Positions 1 to 10,886 are shown, numbered from the stretch's first letter. The stretch: 64,000 nt of DNA from Fasciola hepatica (GCA_948099385.1 CANUEZ040000168.1:9830001-9894000); one strand, 5' to 3'. Translations and numbers: made by a program. The notes: generated by a model not told the origin, from the letters alone.

Positions 1-1329
1 TTCGTCCTCATACTTTTGCGAAAACACCGCCACGAAAGAAAGCAGTGTGTAGGACTTCCTTGGCAGAAGCTATAGGGGACGCGCAGTCATGCGGAAACGT
101 TTCGACAGGCTTTCAGGGCGAGTAGCCAGCCCACCCCCGACCATTCTGAGGCATTTCGGAGATTATGTAGTACTTGGTCGTATGCTGATTTCGCGTAGAA
201 TGAAGACGCGATATCGGCCGTGCATGAATCCAGCTAGGACCTATCGTGGAAGTTGTTTGTTCATCAGATTTAGTGCGGTTGTGCTATAGTGAGTTTGGTG
301 CATTAGATTGAGTACTTAATGCCCTTAACTTCTTCCTGTCTCTTGTGACGGGGTCCATTACACTTTTCAGTAAGTTGGTTTGATAAAAAAAGCTGTAGGT
401 TGGCCCTTCCGTTCCACCGTGAATGTAATTAGAGTGCGAGTCATTGAATGCCCGTAGTAACTCATGTGAGAAAACGGGTATCAGTTAGTTTTCTGTGACA
501 ATATAGGAGCACAGTCCCGTGGTCTAGATATGCTAGTGTTCCGGGAAAGCCCGTCTACGTAAACTTGGAATTCAGAAATTTGGTGTCCAAAACGCCGAGC
601 CGGCGATTATCGCTTGCGGCATCAATGACATTCAACGCAGCGGAACTTCTGATCTCACCCATCACCCTTTCCTGCCATCGATTAAGACTCAAAGACTGAC
701 TGCCTCATTTTAAGCTCTTATTCTTGTTTCCGTGGGGTGGACTACGTGTCCCTTTGATCGAGTTCAAAAGCACTGGCCGACTTTTCAGCCAAAAGAATCA
801 ACAAACCGTGACCAGTGACATCTTGATCCACGCGACCAAAGTCGTCTGTCGAGTGTCACAGAGCCGCTCAACAAAGATCGGACAACGGATCTTGAACAAA
901 ACCGAAGCGATTGCGGTCAGGTTGTGTCGAGAAGTTTTCTGTTCGCAAAAACAGTTTTTTAAGGCTTTGCTTCTCCCTTGGTCAGTAATCAATGATACGG
1001 TGGGGAAACACGGAATCATCGAGACCACTGAAAAAGTCGTCCACACGAATACACCACCGTAAGATCGGCACTGACTACTGTGGTCCGTTTGAGGTGTATA
1101 GGGTATTCGAGAGGAGTAGCACCTCTGAGTTGGTAGACTGTCGTGCCCCTTAAGGTGCCTCCCATCTTTTTGGTCCCCATCATCTGCCTGACTCTAACCT
1201 GTTGCCCCATGAGGCTTAGGCATGCATCAGCGGCCACACCTAGGCAAGTCACTCGACAAGCGGGTCAAACCAAGTTGAGGGTAACCGAGGCCTAAAAACC
1301 TCGGTGAGACGGCGCCCAGCATGGGCGGA
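1..1329. other. Unassigned sequence without recognisable gene
   Basis: I could not assign any protein family here. Short open frames exist on both strands (for example 724-1062 plus and 1016-1252 minus), but they overlap each other in antisense and carry no motif I recognise. The stretch is probably decayed repeat or intergenic DNA. Confidence 0.5.
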
Positions 1330-1640
1330 TGAAATCTGCTGGGATCCAGCTGTTACCGAGAAAACCCGTCAAATCAACAGGGCTGCATGGACCCCTGGGT
1401 CTAAATGACCTCCACCCAATGGCGAACGAGCTCCTAGAGAGCCACCGGCAACCATGCACCAAGATCACTAGGACGCGCTGGGCCTCCCGGATTGATAAAC
1501 CACCATCCAAAAGGCGTACGAACCGCTCGTTCGGTCATCGGCTCCCAATACACGATCTGCCTGATGTTTGACAGGTAGCACTTGATTGTATTCGGCACAG
1601 AGTTGCTACCTCGAACAAAAAGCCGAGTGACGCTGAGGAC
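1330..1640. repeat. Dispersed repeat, copy 1 (paired with 17395-17700)
   Basis: The segment around 1465-1640 is clearly similar to 17538-17690. Both contain a run beginning with a CACTA(A/G)GA-like motif and GCGCTGGGC, then a CCATCC(A/G)AAAGG-type stretch, and both end with an AACAAAAAGC(C/T)GAGTGA motif. A plus-strand frame shares scattered residues (R-W-A, PPS-R, NR-F) between the copies. No coding function is recognisable. The outer limits are approximate. Confidence 0.6.
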
Positions 1641-1740
1641 GCCACTTCAAACCAGATTCCAAAACCTGTCAATGACGAGTTCCCTTACACATATCGCTCA
1701 TGCTACGGAGTCTCCGGCAAGCGAAGAATGATCACAGAAC

Positions 1741-1951
1741 TGTGGATCTTGTACGCGTGCTTCGGAGACACAGCTGTTATATGAATTTTCGCGCGCTTGC
1801 TCGTTTCGTTTTACATAGCATTTCATGAACAGTTCTCCTTCTAAGTTTCAGCTGATGTACTACAATTACTAGACGAGTAAAGCGTTCTCATTCTGACTCG
1901 GTCTTCTCAATCATACTGATTTTGCCGAATCCGTTGCTGGTCTACGTTTCA
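1741..1951 (+). repeat. 5' LTR of the outer Gypsy element
   Basis: Positions 1790-1951 match 11060-11222 almost base for base. A TATA-like box lies at 1778-1784 (TATATGA), with its counterpart at 11051-11057 (TATAAAT). The LTR ends in TTTCA at 1951: downstream the two copies diverge at once, which fixes this end. The start near 1741 (TGTGG) is a guess from the TG rule. Confidence 0.7.
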
Positions 1952-1964
1952 ATTTACTCGTCTA
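1870..1964 (+). promoter_or_regulatory. Candidate self-priming hairpin / primer-binding site of the outer Gypsy
   Basis: TAGACGAGTAAA at 1870-1881 inside the LTR is the exact reverse complement of TTTACTCGTCTA at 1953-1964, which begins 2 bp after the LTR end, where the primer-binding site should lie. This site does not begin with TGG, as a tRNA-primed site would. The same 12 bases are in the 3' LTR (11141-11152), but the partner is absent after that LTR, as expected for a primer site. In Tf1-like elements reverse transcription is primed by the element's own folded RNA; I infer that here. The TATA-like box lies about 90 bp upstream, so the paired segment may not be the very 5' end of the transcript. 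Confidence 0.5.
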
Positions 1965-1971
1965 ATAAATC

Positions 1972-2330
1972 ATGCATCACTACCTTCGTCCTGACAAATT
2001 CGACACAGATCTGAACTCTCCGGACGCTTCCAAACAGTGAACCTAGTGGCTTCGGACATTCAACGCCTTTTTAAAACACGTGCAATCAGATGACTCCGAT
2101 AATCTGGACATGCTTATTAACTTTCTTTCACGTTCTGTTTATGAGCATGTATCTGACTGTAAAACTTCTGGAAGTGCCATTTCACTCCTTCAGTCTTTGT
2201 ATGTGCGCCCCAAAAGTGTGGTTTTTGCCCGATACCTTCTCGCCACTTGTAGACAGGATAGTGCGCAAAATATAGACCAATTCGTGCAGAATATCGAGAC
2301 ATTAGTAAAGGATTGCGATTTTCATCCGGT
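1972..2330 (+). pseudogene. Outer Gypsy gag, N-terminal part (interrupted)
   Basis: An ATG at 1972, only 20 nt after the LTR, opens a frame that continues to the insertion point at 2330. It contains two in-frame stops near 2038-2046, after which it stays open with a capsid-like, mostly helical sequence. At 2330 the frame is cut by the nested element and resumes in register at 7750: removing 2331-7745 and one CGGT copy joins the two halves, giving one capsid continuing to the zinc knuckles. The premature stops show the gene was dead or dying independently of the insertion. Confidence 0.75.
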
Positions 2331-2638
2331 TGTAAGGTTGATTGGACCTTACTTCGCGGTTTCCTTAGTAAACGCGTGCTTCGGTCCTTTGTACTGCGTG
2401 GACCACCTGCACGTTACTCTAATGTGCGGCACTGCACAAATATGTTAACCAGAACAGTATTCTCCACGACCCGTGAGAACGAGAAGGCGATTGGGAGAGA
2501 TAGTGGTTAGCGTGTATTTGGGAGCGTGCGTGAGAGCGTGCGCAAGAGCAACGGTCAAATGGCAACCGCGCTTGGCAGTCAGCGTTCAGTTAAACAATAA
2601 ACGTGGTAAAAGTATGAACGAAAATGGCAACCACTACA
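2331..2638 (-). repeat. 3' LTR of the nested CsRn1-type element
   Basis: 308 bp, matching 7450-7745 throughout. It holds 12 extra bases (GTGAGAGCGTGC, a local duplication near 2530). On the minus strand it runs TGTAGTGG...CCTTACA. Confidence 0.93.
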
Positions 2639-2655
2639 GGGGCCTCCTCCTAGAA
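2639..2655 (-). promoter_or_regulatory. Polypurine tract of the nested element
   Basis: Immediately upstream of the 3' LTR the minus strand reads AGGAGGAGGCCCC and then TGTAGTGG. A purine-rich run abutting the LTR is the expected plus-strand DNA primer. Confidence 0.75.
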
Positions 2656-3211
2656 GTCCGACGGAGTTGGGCTTCGATCGTGATGGTAAGCCGGAATTAT
2701 TGGTTGTCCAGGAACTCCTCATAGCTTGTCCGTTATATTGTTGTTGACGTCGAACGACTGCTGACGAGTTTACCGGTGCCTGCACTTTCGAGGTCCGATG
2801 TGCGTAGGTCCAACTGTGTTTTGGCGCCCACGGGTCTCGTACGAATGCAAGCCGGAAAATGCCTCGTCAGGTCCATCCAAAAAGGCGTCCAGTTGCCGTT
2901 TCCAGTGCCAGGCTGACTAATCGTCCCGTTGTCCAGTGAGCGGTTGGCTCCTTGAACGTGCACGGGAGTCAGCCAGGCTACGGATGAAGCCAATGTGACT
3001 GTGTAGATCCGTCTGAGAGAGGGCAAGGTAAACTGGAACAAAATAGCGCCTGAGGGCGCCGGCGGATGTTGGACCGTAATAACAACACACAAACGATGTT
3101 CGGTGTTGTTGTATTCGCTAGGAGACCAGAAGAAAATGAAATCATAACTACCGATTGTAATTTCACGGGTCTGTTGTTTGGTAAATCCATGGCGAACTTC
3201 CCAACTTAGTG

Positions 3212-6200
3212 CTAACAGTCGGTTGTAAAAATCGTCACGAAATCGGCGAAGCGGACGGGATTTCGTAGTTGGCGACCGCGACGGCTACTTCGCGTTGCGG
3301 GTACGGTTGGAGAATCTGATGGACTAGCTGCCGAGTCCTCACTAGGCGTAATTGGGGGTGGTTCGAGTGGTAACTCGCTCGATGCGGGTGACTGAGCGAC
3401 TTGAGTGGGTGTAAATTGGCCGAGCGGCTTGCACTCAATGACGGCAGGTTTGAGACGATCGATAGATACGGTGTCGTGTCGTCCGTTGATATCTATGACA
3501 AATGTTTTTGCCCTACGTTTTATCACCTGAAACGGGCCAGTGTATGGCGCTTGTAGTGGTGATCGAACGCCATCGACGCGAAGGAATACATGAGTAGCGG
3601 TTCCTAACGCAGTTGGGACATAACTTGTAGACTGTTGTTCACGCGGCGGACTGGCCTTGAGCACTCGTATGTGCTGCGTAAGGCGCTGAGAATAGTCACC
3701 GTAGTCGAAAGTCACGGTTGGTGAGGGGGCTACCAACTCCCCAGGCAGACGAAGTGTACAGCCATATACTAGTACGGCCGGTGTTGTGTGTAACTCCGCC
3801 TTAACGGTACTACGCAGGCTTAAGAGTGCTAATGGTAGTGTTTCACTCCAAAGGGGGTTACCGTTTGCTCGAAGGGCGGCTTTTAATTGCCGGTGGAAAC
3901 GCTCAACCATACCATTGGCCTGAGGGTGGTAAGCTGTCGTCTTAACGTGTTGGCAACCGAGCGTAGCGAGTAGGCTGCCGAAAGCGCCGTCAAAGTGTGG
4001 ACCGCGATCGGTGGTCACTATTGCCGGGCAACCGAAATGACTAACCCAACCGGTCAGAAAAGCTTTCGCGGCCTCTTCCGAGGTGGGACGAGGGATAGGG
4101 ATGGCCTGCGGCCAGCGAGTAAAACGATCCACGCATGTGAGTATGTAAACGTACCCAAGCGAAGGTGGGAGTGGTCCTACGAGGTCGACGTGCACATGAT
4201 GAAAACGTGTTTCAGGTTCTGGGAACCTGGCTAACGCCGCCTTAGTGTGCCTATGGGTCTTAACACGTTGACACTGCAGACAAGCACGAGCCCATTGACG
4301 GACATCTCGTTTGACATTGTGCCAAACAAAACGCTCAGTTATCAGTTTCACCGAGGCAGTCACACCCGGATGAGCCAGATTATGGAGTGTCAGGAACGTA
4401 GGATAACGGTGGGCAGCAGGAACTACTGGCCTAGGGCGACCTTGCGACACATCGCACACGATGGTATTCTGGGAAGCTGGGATAGGCACTGTGGTTAAAC
4501 TCAAAGAACCGTTTTGCCGAAGTCGTTCGATGTCAGGGTCCATAGTTTGAGCCTGTGCCATTGCGTCCAAGTCGATGTTAGGCGTTTGTGACAGACTTGG
4601 TTGATATACGCGCGATAAGGCGTCTGCGGCGGGATTAAGTACCCCAGAGACGTGTCGTATGTCCACAGTAAACTGTGAGACAAAGTCTAAGTGGCGAATC
4701 TCGCGTGGTGAGTATCGGTCCGAAGCTGACTTCAGTGCGTAAACCAAAGGCTTGTGGTCTGTAAACACCGTGAACGAACGGCCTTCGAGTGCATGTCGAA
4801 AGTGACGGATTCCCAAGTAGATGGCTAATAACTCTCTACCGAACGTGCTGTACCTTGATTCCGCGGGTTGTAGGCGCTTGGAGAAGAATGCTAAAGGTTG
4901 CCAAGAGTCATCTACGAACTGTTGCAGTACTGCTCCAACCGCTGTGTCCGAGGCATCCGTCACTACCGAAATAGGAGCCAAAGGGTCGGGGTGTGTAAGG
5001 AGTGCTGTGTTGGCGACAGCATCTTTGACCAAGGCGAATGCGGCTTGTGCCGTGTCGGGAAACACGAACTTCCGCTTACCTCCGCGCAACAGGTCGGTGA
5101 GGGGTTGCATCATTTCCGCACAGTGAGGAATAAATCGGCGGCAGAAATTCACCAGGCCGGCAAACTGACGCAACTGGCGAAAAGACTGGGGTTCAGGGTA
5201 GTCGCGAATAGCGGAAACTTTATCTGACAGAGGGCGGATACCCGAGGATGAAATAGAATGTCCTATGAAAGTGATATCAGACCGGCCTAATTCGCATTTC
5301 GCGATATTGATCGTAACGCCGTGCTGGCTAAGGCGTTCGAAAAGTGCTCGTAAGTGTGTAGCGTGCTCTTGCTCTGAAGAACTCGCCACCAAAATATCAT
5401 CCAGGTATACGTGGACATTTTCCAAACCACGGGTTGCCTCGTGCATGAACCGTTGAAAGGTCTGGGCTGCATTGCTGAGTCCAAACGGCATTCGCAGAAA
5501 CTCGAACAGCCCGAAAGGTGTAGTGACGGCAGTTTTAGGGATATCGGCCTCTGCTACCGGGATCTGGTTGTACGCCCGAACCAAATCGATACGGCTGAAG
5601 ATGGAGCAACCTGATAAAGACGAAGTAAGATCCTGTATATGGGGAATCGGGTATCGGTCCGGGACGGTGACTTTGTTAAGCGCTCTGTAATCACCACAGG
5701 GTCGCCAGTCGCCACTAGCCTTAGGAACCATATGAAGGGGGGAAGCCCAAGGGCTACTAGAAGGGCGTATTATACCCAGTTCTAGCATATGTTCGAATTC
5801 GGCCTGTGCAACACGAAGCTTGTCTGGTGCTAACCGACGCGGCCTACTGAACACTGGGGGTCCCTTAGTATCGATATGGTGAGTGACACTGGTCGTCACT
5901 GCTGGGAGGGGCCCGGCCTGCCGAAACATGGCTGGGTAGGCGGCGATGAGTTCGCCATAAGGTTGGTGTGCCGGTGGTTGGACGTAAAAAGGCGTGACGT
6001 GGTTCACTCGCGAATTACAACCCGCAACAGTGAGAGTGGTCTGACGATCCACCACTCTGCGGCGCCGTGCATCAACCAACAAGTCAAAGTGCTGCAGGAA
6101 GTCAATGCCCAGAATTGGGTACGGGACGTCGGCGATGATGAATACCCAACGAAAATTACGCTTTAAGCCCAAGTTTAAGGTGAGCGACCGCTGGCCAAAC

Positions 6201-7000
6201 GTTGGGATGGCCGTGCCATTGGCAGCGCGTAGTGTTTGGGCCTGCGGTGTGCTATTGTCGTCTTTCGCTCGGGGGAGGACGCTCACTTCGGCACCGGTAT
6301 CTACAAGGAATAGGTTATTTGAAATGATGTCCCTTACGTTCAAAAGACGACTATTGGTGTGATACCCGGCTTCGTGGGTCGCCACCACGGGCCGGGGGTG
6401 ATGAGCACCGGGAAACGTACACCCTGGTTCGCATCGTTTGGCTCCCTCACCGAAGCGACTGTGGTATTTACAATATCCTTCTTTTGAAGAACCGACGAAA
6501 CGGCGTCGCAATGACGGACTATGGAGCCTAGGTGGGCGTGCGCGGTGCCGCTCCTGTGACCCACTTCTAACTGCTAGGCGTTGCAGGCTCGCATCAATTC
6601 TAGACAAAACTGACGCGAGTTCGTTAGATGTTGGCAAGGCAGGCACCGTTGCGACGGACGGCCTGGTTACTCCAGCTACAGCGGGGTTGTATCGTGACAT
6701 AATGTCATCAGCTATCGCTGCAGTTTCCTCTAGCGAGCATTTGCGCGTGGCACTTAGTAAAACTGGAATGTTATGCGGCAAACGCTGCAGCCAAAGTTCC
6801 CTCAAGAGCGGGTCCTCACCTATTGTCGGTCCTCTCAAGCGCTGCATCTCAAGCAGCAGTTCGGAGGGCTTCCTACTTCCGAGCTCAACGTTTTGAAGTT
6901 GTTGCATACGTTGGTCCTGTGTTGGGGTCGTGCGGGCAATGACAGCCTCCTTTAAAGCCTCATAGCTTCGGGAAGAGATTATTACGTCCCTTACTTGCAT
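3212..7000 (-). CDS. Gag-Pol polyprotein of the nested CsRn1-type Gypsy element
   Basis: A 1262-codon frame for replication and integration of the element. In order it shows: the C-terminal part of Gag with a CHCC finger (CKYH, nine residues, CEPGC; about residues 175-190); an aspartic protease motif [14 protein letters not shown] (about 235); an RT with [21 protein letters not shown] and the catalytic YLDDILVAS; an RNase H beginning [16 protein letters not shown] and including FTDHKPL; an integrase with an H-H-C-C region (CLQCQR) and the D-D-E residues in [21 protein letters not shown] and [15 protein letters not shown]; then a basic tail. CsRn1-clade elements are known for this unusual Gag finger. 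The first Met at 7000 is not the real start: gag begins upstream at 7190 in another frame. No premature stop is seen inside. Confidence 0.93.
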   Translation of the reverse strand: MQVRDVIISSRSYEALKEAVIARTTPTQDQRMQQLQNVELGSRKPSELLLEMQRLRGPTIGEDPLLRELWLQRLPHNIPVLLSATRKCSLEETAAIADDIMSRYNPAVAGVTRPSVATVPALPTSNELASVLSRIDASLQRLAVRSGSQERHRARPPRLHSPSLRRRFVGSSKEGYCKYHSRFGEGAKRCEPGCTFPGAHHPRPVVATHEAGYHTNSRLLNVRDIISNNLFLVDTGAEVSVLPRAKDDNSTPQAQTLRAANGTAIPTFGQRSLTLNLGLKRNFRWVFIIADVPYPILGIDFLQHFDLLVDARRRRVVDRQTTLTVAGCNSRVNHVTPFYVQPPAHQPYGELIAAYPAMFRQAGPLPAVTTSVTHHIDTKGPPVFSRPRRLAPDKLRVAQAEFEHMLELGIIRPSSSPWASPLHMVPKASGDWRPCGDYRALNKVTVPDRYPIPHIQDLTSSLSGCSIFSRIDLVRAYNQIPVAEADIPKTAVTTPFGLFEFLRMPFGLSNAAQTFQRFMHEATRGLENVHVYLDDILVASSSEQEHATHLRALFERLSQHGVTINIAKCELGRSDITFIGHSISSSGIRPLSDKVSAIRDYPEPQSFRQLRQFAGLVNFCRRFIPHCAEMMQPLTDLLRGGKRKFVFPDTAQAAFALVKDAVANTALLTHPDPLAPISVVTDASDTAVGAVLQQFVDDSWQPLAFFSKRLQPAESRYSTFGRELLAIYLGIRHFRHALEGRSFTVFTDHKPLVYALKSASDRYSPREIRHLDFVSQFTVDIRHVSGVLNPAADALSRVYQPSLSQTPNIDLDAMAQAQTMDPDIERLRQNGSLSLTTVPIPASQNTIVCDVSQGRPRPVVPAAHRYPTFLTLHNLAHPGVTASVKLITERFVWHNVKRDVRQWARACLQCQRVKTHRHTKAALARFPEPETRFHHVHVDLVGPLPPSLGYVYILTCVDRFTRWPQAIPIPRPTSEEAAKAFLTGWVSHFGCPAIVTTDRGPHFDGAFGSLLATLGCQHVKTTAYHPQANGMVERFHRQLKAALRANGNPLWSETLPLALLSLRSTVKAELHTTPAVLVYGCTLRLPGELVAPSPTVTFDYGDYSQRLTQHIRVLKASPPREQQSTSYVPTALGTATHVFLRVDGVRSPLQAPYTGPFQVIKRRAKTFVIDINGRHDTVSIDRLKPAVIECKPLGQFTPTQVAQSPASSELPLEPPPITPSEDSAASPSDSPTVPATRSSRRGRQLRNPVRFADFVTIFTTDC

Positions 7001-7190
7001 TGTGACCTCTGGCGGGAGGCGGCCTGCTACCCACCTGAAACGGCTGGCGTCGCTGGTTATACGGCAGTTTTTCGAATTCTAACTCGACCAGCGTGAACCA
7101 GAGTTCTGGATCAGCAGGTGTGAATGCCGGTATGTGCAGCGTGATCGCCCCAACGGTGGGGTCTGAGCAGGGTTTCCGTTCAGTAGACAT
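7001..7190 (-). pseudogene. Gag N-terminus of the nested element, separated by a frame break
   Basis: ATG at 7190 opens a frame starting MSTERKPCSDPTVG and running to an LEFEKL segment. The next residues of the same protein ([17 protein letters not shown]) are in the frame used by 3212-7000. The shift lies near 7078. The homologous Gag at 23620 continues without interruption through this point (RRITSERVKY), which supports an indel rather than programmed design. A sequencing error is possible. Confidence 0.75.
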
Positions 7191-7427
7191 AGCGATTGCT
7201 TTATCGAACACAGACGGGAAAAGAAACCAACGATCAATGGGGCACTATATTATTCGCGTGAAAAGAACAAAAATCACGACGAACTAGACACCGAAAATGT
7301 ATGGAGAAAAAAAAAATTATTTGGTAAACCAACCAAAAAAATCAACAGATAGGGAAACAATAAAACACAAAAACGTACGCAGACGGGACCTTCAACGGTA
7401 GAAAACAAGGAAACTCACGTGACCTGA

Positions 7428-7449
7428 GGATCACGTCGGGCTCACCAAT
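7428..7449 (-). promoter_or_regulatory. Primer-binding site of the nested element (tRNA-Trp-like)
   Basis: On the minus strand, directly after the 5' LTR, the sequence reads ATTGGTGAGCCCGACGTGAT. The TGG-initial part is complementary to a tRNA acceptor end of the form CACGTCGGGCTCACCA. From memory this is one base away from metazoan tRNA-Trp, the primer reported for CsRn1-type elements. Confidence 0.7.
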
Positions 7450-7745
7450 TGTAAGGTTGATTGGACCTTACTTCGCGGTTTCCTTAGTAAACGCGTGCTT
7501 CGGTCCTTTGTACTGCGTGGACCACCTGCACGTTACTCTAATGTGCGGCACTGCACAAATATGTTAACCAGAACAGTATTCTCCACGACCCGTGAGAACG
7601 AGAAGGCGATTGGGAGAGATAGTGGTTAGCGTGTATTTGGGAGCGTGCGCAAGAGCAACGGTCAAATGGCAACCGCGCTTGGCAGTCAGCGTTCAGTTAA
7701 ACAATAAACGTGGTAAATGTATGAACGAAGATGGCAACCACTACA
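7450..7745 (-). repeat. 5' LTR of the nested CsRn1-type element
   Basis: 296 bp, followed on the right by the CGGT target duplication (7746-7749). It differs from the 3' LTR by the absence of the 12-bp duplication and about three substitutions. Confidence 0.93.
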
Positions 7746-7749
7746 CGGT

Positions 7750-8251
7750 GACCGCTGAAGGGTATCGTGATGAAGCTATGCGCGATTCTCTGATAACTGG
7801 ATTGCAGTCAAATAACATAAGAACGAGGCTTCTAGAACAACCGAATCTGAATTTTCAGGCTGCTTATGACATGGCTAGATCTTTGGAAGCCGCTCAGAAG
7901 CAGTCACAGTCCTACGGAGCTGACAGTATTCCGTGTGCTGCGGCACCCACCATGACTCCACATGTAACCTTTCCACTGGCGCCAAAATATGAATATACAC
8001 CGATTACGTCTGCCATGCCCAAAGAAACATGTTACCTCTGTGGCTATTCCAAACACTCCCGTGCGAAATGCCCTGCTAGAGAAGCTATTTGTCAAGCTTG
8101 CAGGAAAACTGGACATTTCAAACGTGTATACAAGTCTAAACCAGTTGGTTCTTCAGTATCTTCGGTTCTCAGTCCTGTAGTACCGTCGGTTATTGCCGCT
8201 ACTGCTCCTGTCTGTTCGTCTCGGGCGACTACCCAGACTCTTGTAAATTGA
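7750..8251 (+). pseudogene. Outer Gypsy gag, C-terminal part with two zinc knuckles
   Basis: Continues the capsid frame from 2330. It has a helical segment (DEAMRDSLITGLQSN, then AAYDMARSLEAAQ) and then two nucleocapsid-type knuckles: CYLCGYSKHSRAKC, and CQACRKTGHFK, whose last Cys is replaced (VYKS). Nucleocapsid knuckles bind the element's RNA during packaging. A TGA at 8249-8251 ends the frame just before the protease, which lies in the same frame, so the stop either separates gag from pol or is a mutation. Confidence 0.8.
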
Positions 8252-8560
8252 GTAGAACTACCAGCACTGATAGACACTGGGAGTTCCGAAAGCTGTGTCC
8301 CAGTTAGCCGTCAATGCTTATCATTGGCAAGTTCATCCGTGCGATTCGAAAATCGCTATGGCCTCGAAATCGCTGACCTGCGATATTACTGGCTACTGCA
8401 ATGTATCAATTCGCTATCGGGACCCTTCCTTTAATAACGTAAAACTGTCAGCGATGAAAAATTTGTGTGCAGATGTCCTTTTGGGGCAGGACTTCCTCGG
8501 ACTTCATAACAAAGTGGAAATACCATTTGGTGGCTCACGTGACATGTTCCTGTTATGCGG
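8252..8560 (+). pseudogene. Outer Gypsy aspartic protease (frameshifted)
   Basis: In the gag frame after the TGA, the sequence encodes ELPALIDTGSSESCVPVS, the DTG aspartic-protease signature. The frame shifts near 8335. The rest of the domain (ITGYCNVSIRYRD, ADVLLGQDFLGLH) continues in the frame that leads into RT. The protease would process Gag-Pol if intact. Confidence 0.7.
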
Positions 8561-9242
8561 GCTTACAGCTGCTAAAATTCCGGCACCCTCATCATTCGCT
8601 CATTTATCGCCAGATTGTAAACCAGTCGCCAAGAAATCTCGGCGATACTCTATCGAAGATGAGAAATTCATCAATTCGGAGATTAAGCAGTTTATAAGTG
8701 ACGGCATTATTGGGCCTTCAAATTACCCTTGGAAGGCCCAAGTTCTAATTACTAAAAATTCCAATCATAAGAAAAGAATGGTTATCGATTACAGCCAGAC
8801 AATCAATCGTTTTACGCAGCTGGATGCCTACCCACTTCCAAGGATTGACCAAATGATAGAGAATATCTGTCGCTACGCGGTCTACAGTACCCTTAATCTT
8901 CAAAGCGCGTACCATCAGATACCTACTGTTGAACACGAAAAACCTTATACTGCTTTTGAGGGTGGTGGCAACCTTTCCCAGTTTCGCCGGATACCATTCG
9001 GGGTTACCAATGGTGTAGCTTGCTTCCAACGCACTATCGATAGCATTTTGAAGGCCGAGAACCTGAAGGATATCTTCGCTTATGTCGATAATGTCACCGT
9101 GTGTGGCATGACCATGGATGATCACAATTACAACCTTCAACGTTTTCTAAGAACCGTAGCAAAATATGGAATAACGTTAAACACTTCAAAAACTGTAACT
9201 GCCAAAAAAGAAATAAAACTCCTTGGCTATTATGTAACCTAG
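8561..9242 (+). pseudogene. Outer Gypsy reverse transcriptase
   Basis: The RT fingers and palm are readable: SDGIIGPSNYPWKAQVLI, MVIDYSQTINRF, AYPLPRIDQM, LNLQSAYHQIP, FRRIPFGVTNGVACFQR and AYVDNVTVCG. The last motif has Asn for the second catalytic Asp. I recall YLDN/YVDN variants from related animal Gypsy elements, so this may be a lineage feature rather than damage. The frame ends at a TAG at 9240-9242, and the thumb continues past it with further stops. Confidence 0.8.
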
Positions 9243-9353
9243 GGTACCATCAAGCCCGACCCTGACCGCATGAAGCCACTGCACGAGGTCCCGCCTCCTA
9301 GTGACCTGGAATCTCAACGACGGGTAGTTGGCATATTTGCTTAACTATTCTCA

Positions 9354-9872
9354 GTGGGTACCTTCATTTTCCAAAAAATCAGGCAGCTCGTTCGGAATTC
9401 AACATTTCCTCTTCCTGTACCTGCACGAGAGGCATTTGAACGTCTCAAAATAGACTTGGAGAGTGCTATGGTCGTAACAGTGGACTATAATATTCCACTA
9501 GTCGTCGAGACGGACACTTCAGATACAGCGATCGGTGCTTCATTGAGCCAAAACAACCGACCGGTGGTTTCTTTCTCTCGCACCTTGACTCGTGGTGAAA
9601 AGCATCATTCAGCTATCAAGAAGGAATCTTGTGCAATTGTCGAAGCTATCCGAAAATGGCGCCATCATCTCCTGGGTACTCATTTCAAGCTAATTACTGA
9701 TCAAAGATCCGCGACCTTCATGTATGACGGAAAGCAGTCAGGCAAAATCAAGAATGATAAGGTCCAGAGGTGTCGGCTTGAGCTATCAGCCTACCATTAT
9801 GACATAATCTACTGGCCCGGTAAAGATAATCATGTAGCTGATACACTTTCTCGTAGCACCTGTGCCTCCTAA
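9354..9872 (+). pseudogene. Outer Gypsy RT connection and RNase H
   Basis: Contains the RNase H start VVETDTSDTAIGASLSQ, then RGEKHHSAIKKESCAIVEA and FKLITDQRSATFMY, and ends YWPGKDNHVADTLSRSTC. This order is typical of Gypsy RNase H, which removes the RNA strand during reverse transcription. A stop near 9344 and another at 9870-9872 separate it from its neighbours. Confidence 0.8.
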
Positions 9873-9907
9873 TGTAAACGGAACTCAGTTAAAATACTTA
9901 CGAGTCC

Positions 9908-10886
9908 TTGTGTCGTCCTGGGATAACTCGCATGCTTCACTTTGTGCGCACCAAAAATTTGCCTTACTCCGTGGATGAAGTCAGAAACATGATATCCCGG
10001 TGCCCGGTCTGTGCAGAGATAAAACCGCGGTTTTACAAACCCACCGAGGGTCGCCTAATCAAAGCTATGCAACCGTTCGAGCGACTGAGTATCGACTTTA
10101 AAGGTCCATTGTCTTCTAATACCCAAAATCGCTACCTCCTGACTGTTATTGATGAGTACTCCCGTTTCCCCTTTGCGTTCATTTGCCAAGATTTATCGGC
10201 AACTACGGTGATAAAGTGTCTGTGTCAACTATGTTTTATTCGACATGCCCGCCCACATACACTCTGACCGAGGATCCGCTTTTGTATCATCGGAGCTAAC
10301 ATAGTTTCTACGAGCTAAGGGGGTGGCAATCAGTCACACGACGGCATACAATCCTCGAGCCAATGGCCAGGTGGAGCGTTTGAATGGAACCCTATGGAAG
10401 GCGATCTATCTGGCTCTAAAAACAAGAAACCTCCCGATTTCGCAATGGGAATCGGTGCTTCCAGACACACTCCACTCAATCCGCTCACTACTCTGCACTG
10501 CCCCAAACACTACTCCATATGAGTGACTGTCCTGTTATGTTCGACGCTCGACTAATGGGACTCCGATACCTACGTGGTTGACGATTCCTGGCCCCGTGTT
10601 ACTGAAGTGCATGGATAGATCGTCGAAGTATGATCTCTTGGTGGAGGATGTAGATCTAACAAGTTGTAATCCCCATTATGCCCTTGTGAAACTGCCGGAT
10701 GGAAGAACGGAAAACGTTTCTATTCACCGATTGGCTCCTCGAGGCGATACATCTCCGCCATTCACCAATGAATTCCCATTAAGAACACCACCCAGCGACC
10801 TACCACAGGATCAATCAACAAGTCCCGACGTTAGTGATATTGCATGTTACTGGCGATGTACAGACACACACGGATCCCAGAGATGA
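9908..10886 (+). pseudogene. Outer Gypsy integrase and C-terminal tail (broken)
   Basis: 9908-10267 gives the zinc-binding and catalytic start: a CPVCAEIKPRFYKP segment and ERLSIDFKGPL with the first catalytic Asp, then LLTVIDEYSRFPFAF. 10323-10526 carries TAYNPRANGQVERLNGTLWKA with the catalytic Glu region. Sequence around 10268-10322 corresponds to the second Asp segment but is shifted out of frame (a HSDRG-like reading is visible). 10578-10886 contains NPHYALVKLPDGRTENVSIHRLAP, a typical C-terminal Gypsy integrase tail. At least three lesions separate the parts. Confidence 0.75.

Larger units (their letters stand above)
2331..7745 (-). mobile_element. Young CsRn1-type Ty3/Gypsy retrotransposon nested in the outer Gypsy gag
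   Basis: A complete minus-strand element of 5415 bp. LTRs lie at 2331-2638 (3') and 7450-7745 (5'). They are nearly identical apart from a 12-bp tandem duplication and a few substitutions, so the insertion is recent. The element is flanked by the 4-bp target duplication CGGT (2327-2330 and 7746-7749), and both LTR ends are TG..CA. It has a purine-rich tract beside the 3' LTR and a primer site beside the 5' LTR. One long frame (3212-7000) carries Gag zinc finger, protease, RT, RNase H and integrase. A frame break in gag near 7078 is the main visible defect. Confidence 0.95.

Noticed and set aside
724..1062. 112-codon plus-strand frame
   Set aside because: No domain, overlapped by an antisense frame of similar length, in decayed sequence; not supported as a gene.
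7428..7449. Remnant tRNA gene
   Set aside because: Only the acceptor-complementary bases directly after an LTR; no cloverleaf sequence.
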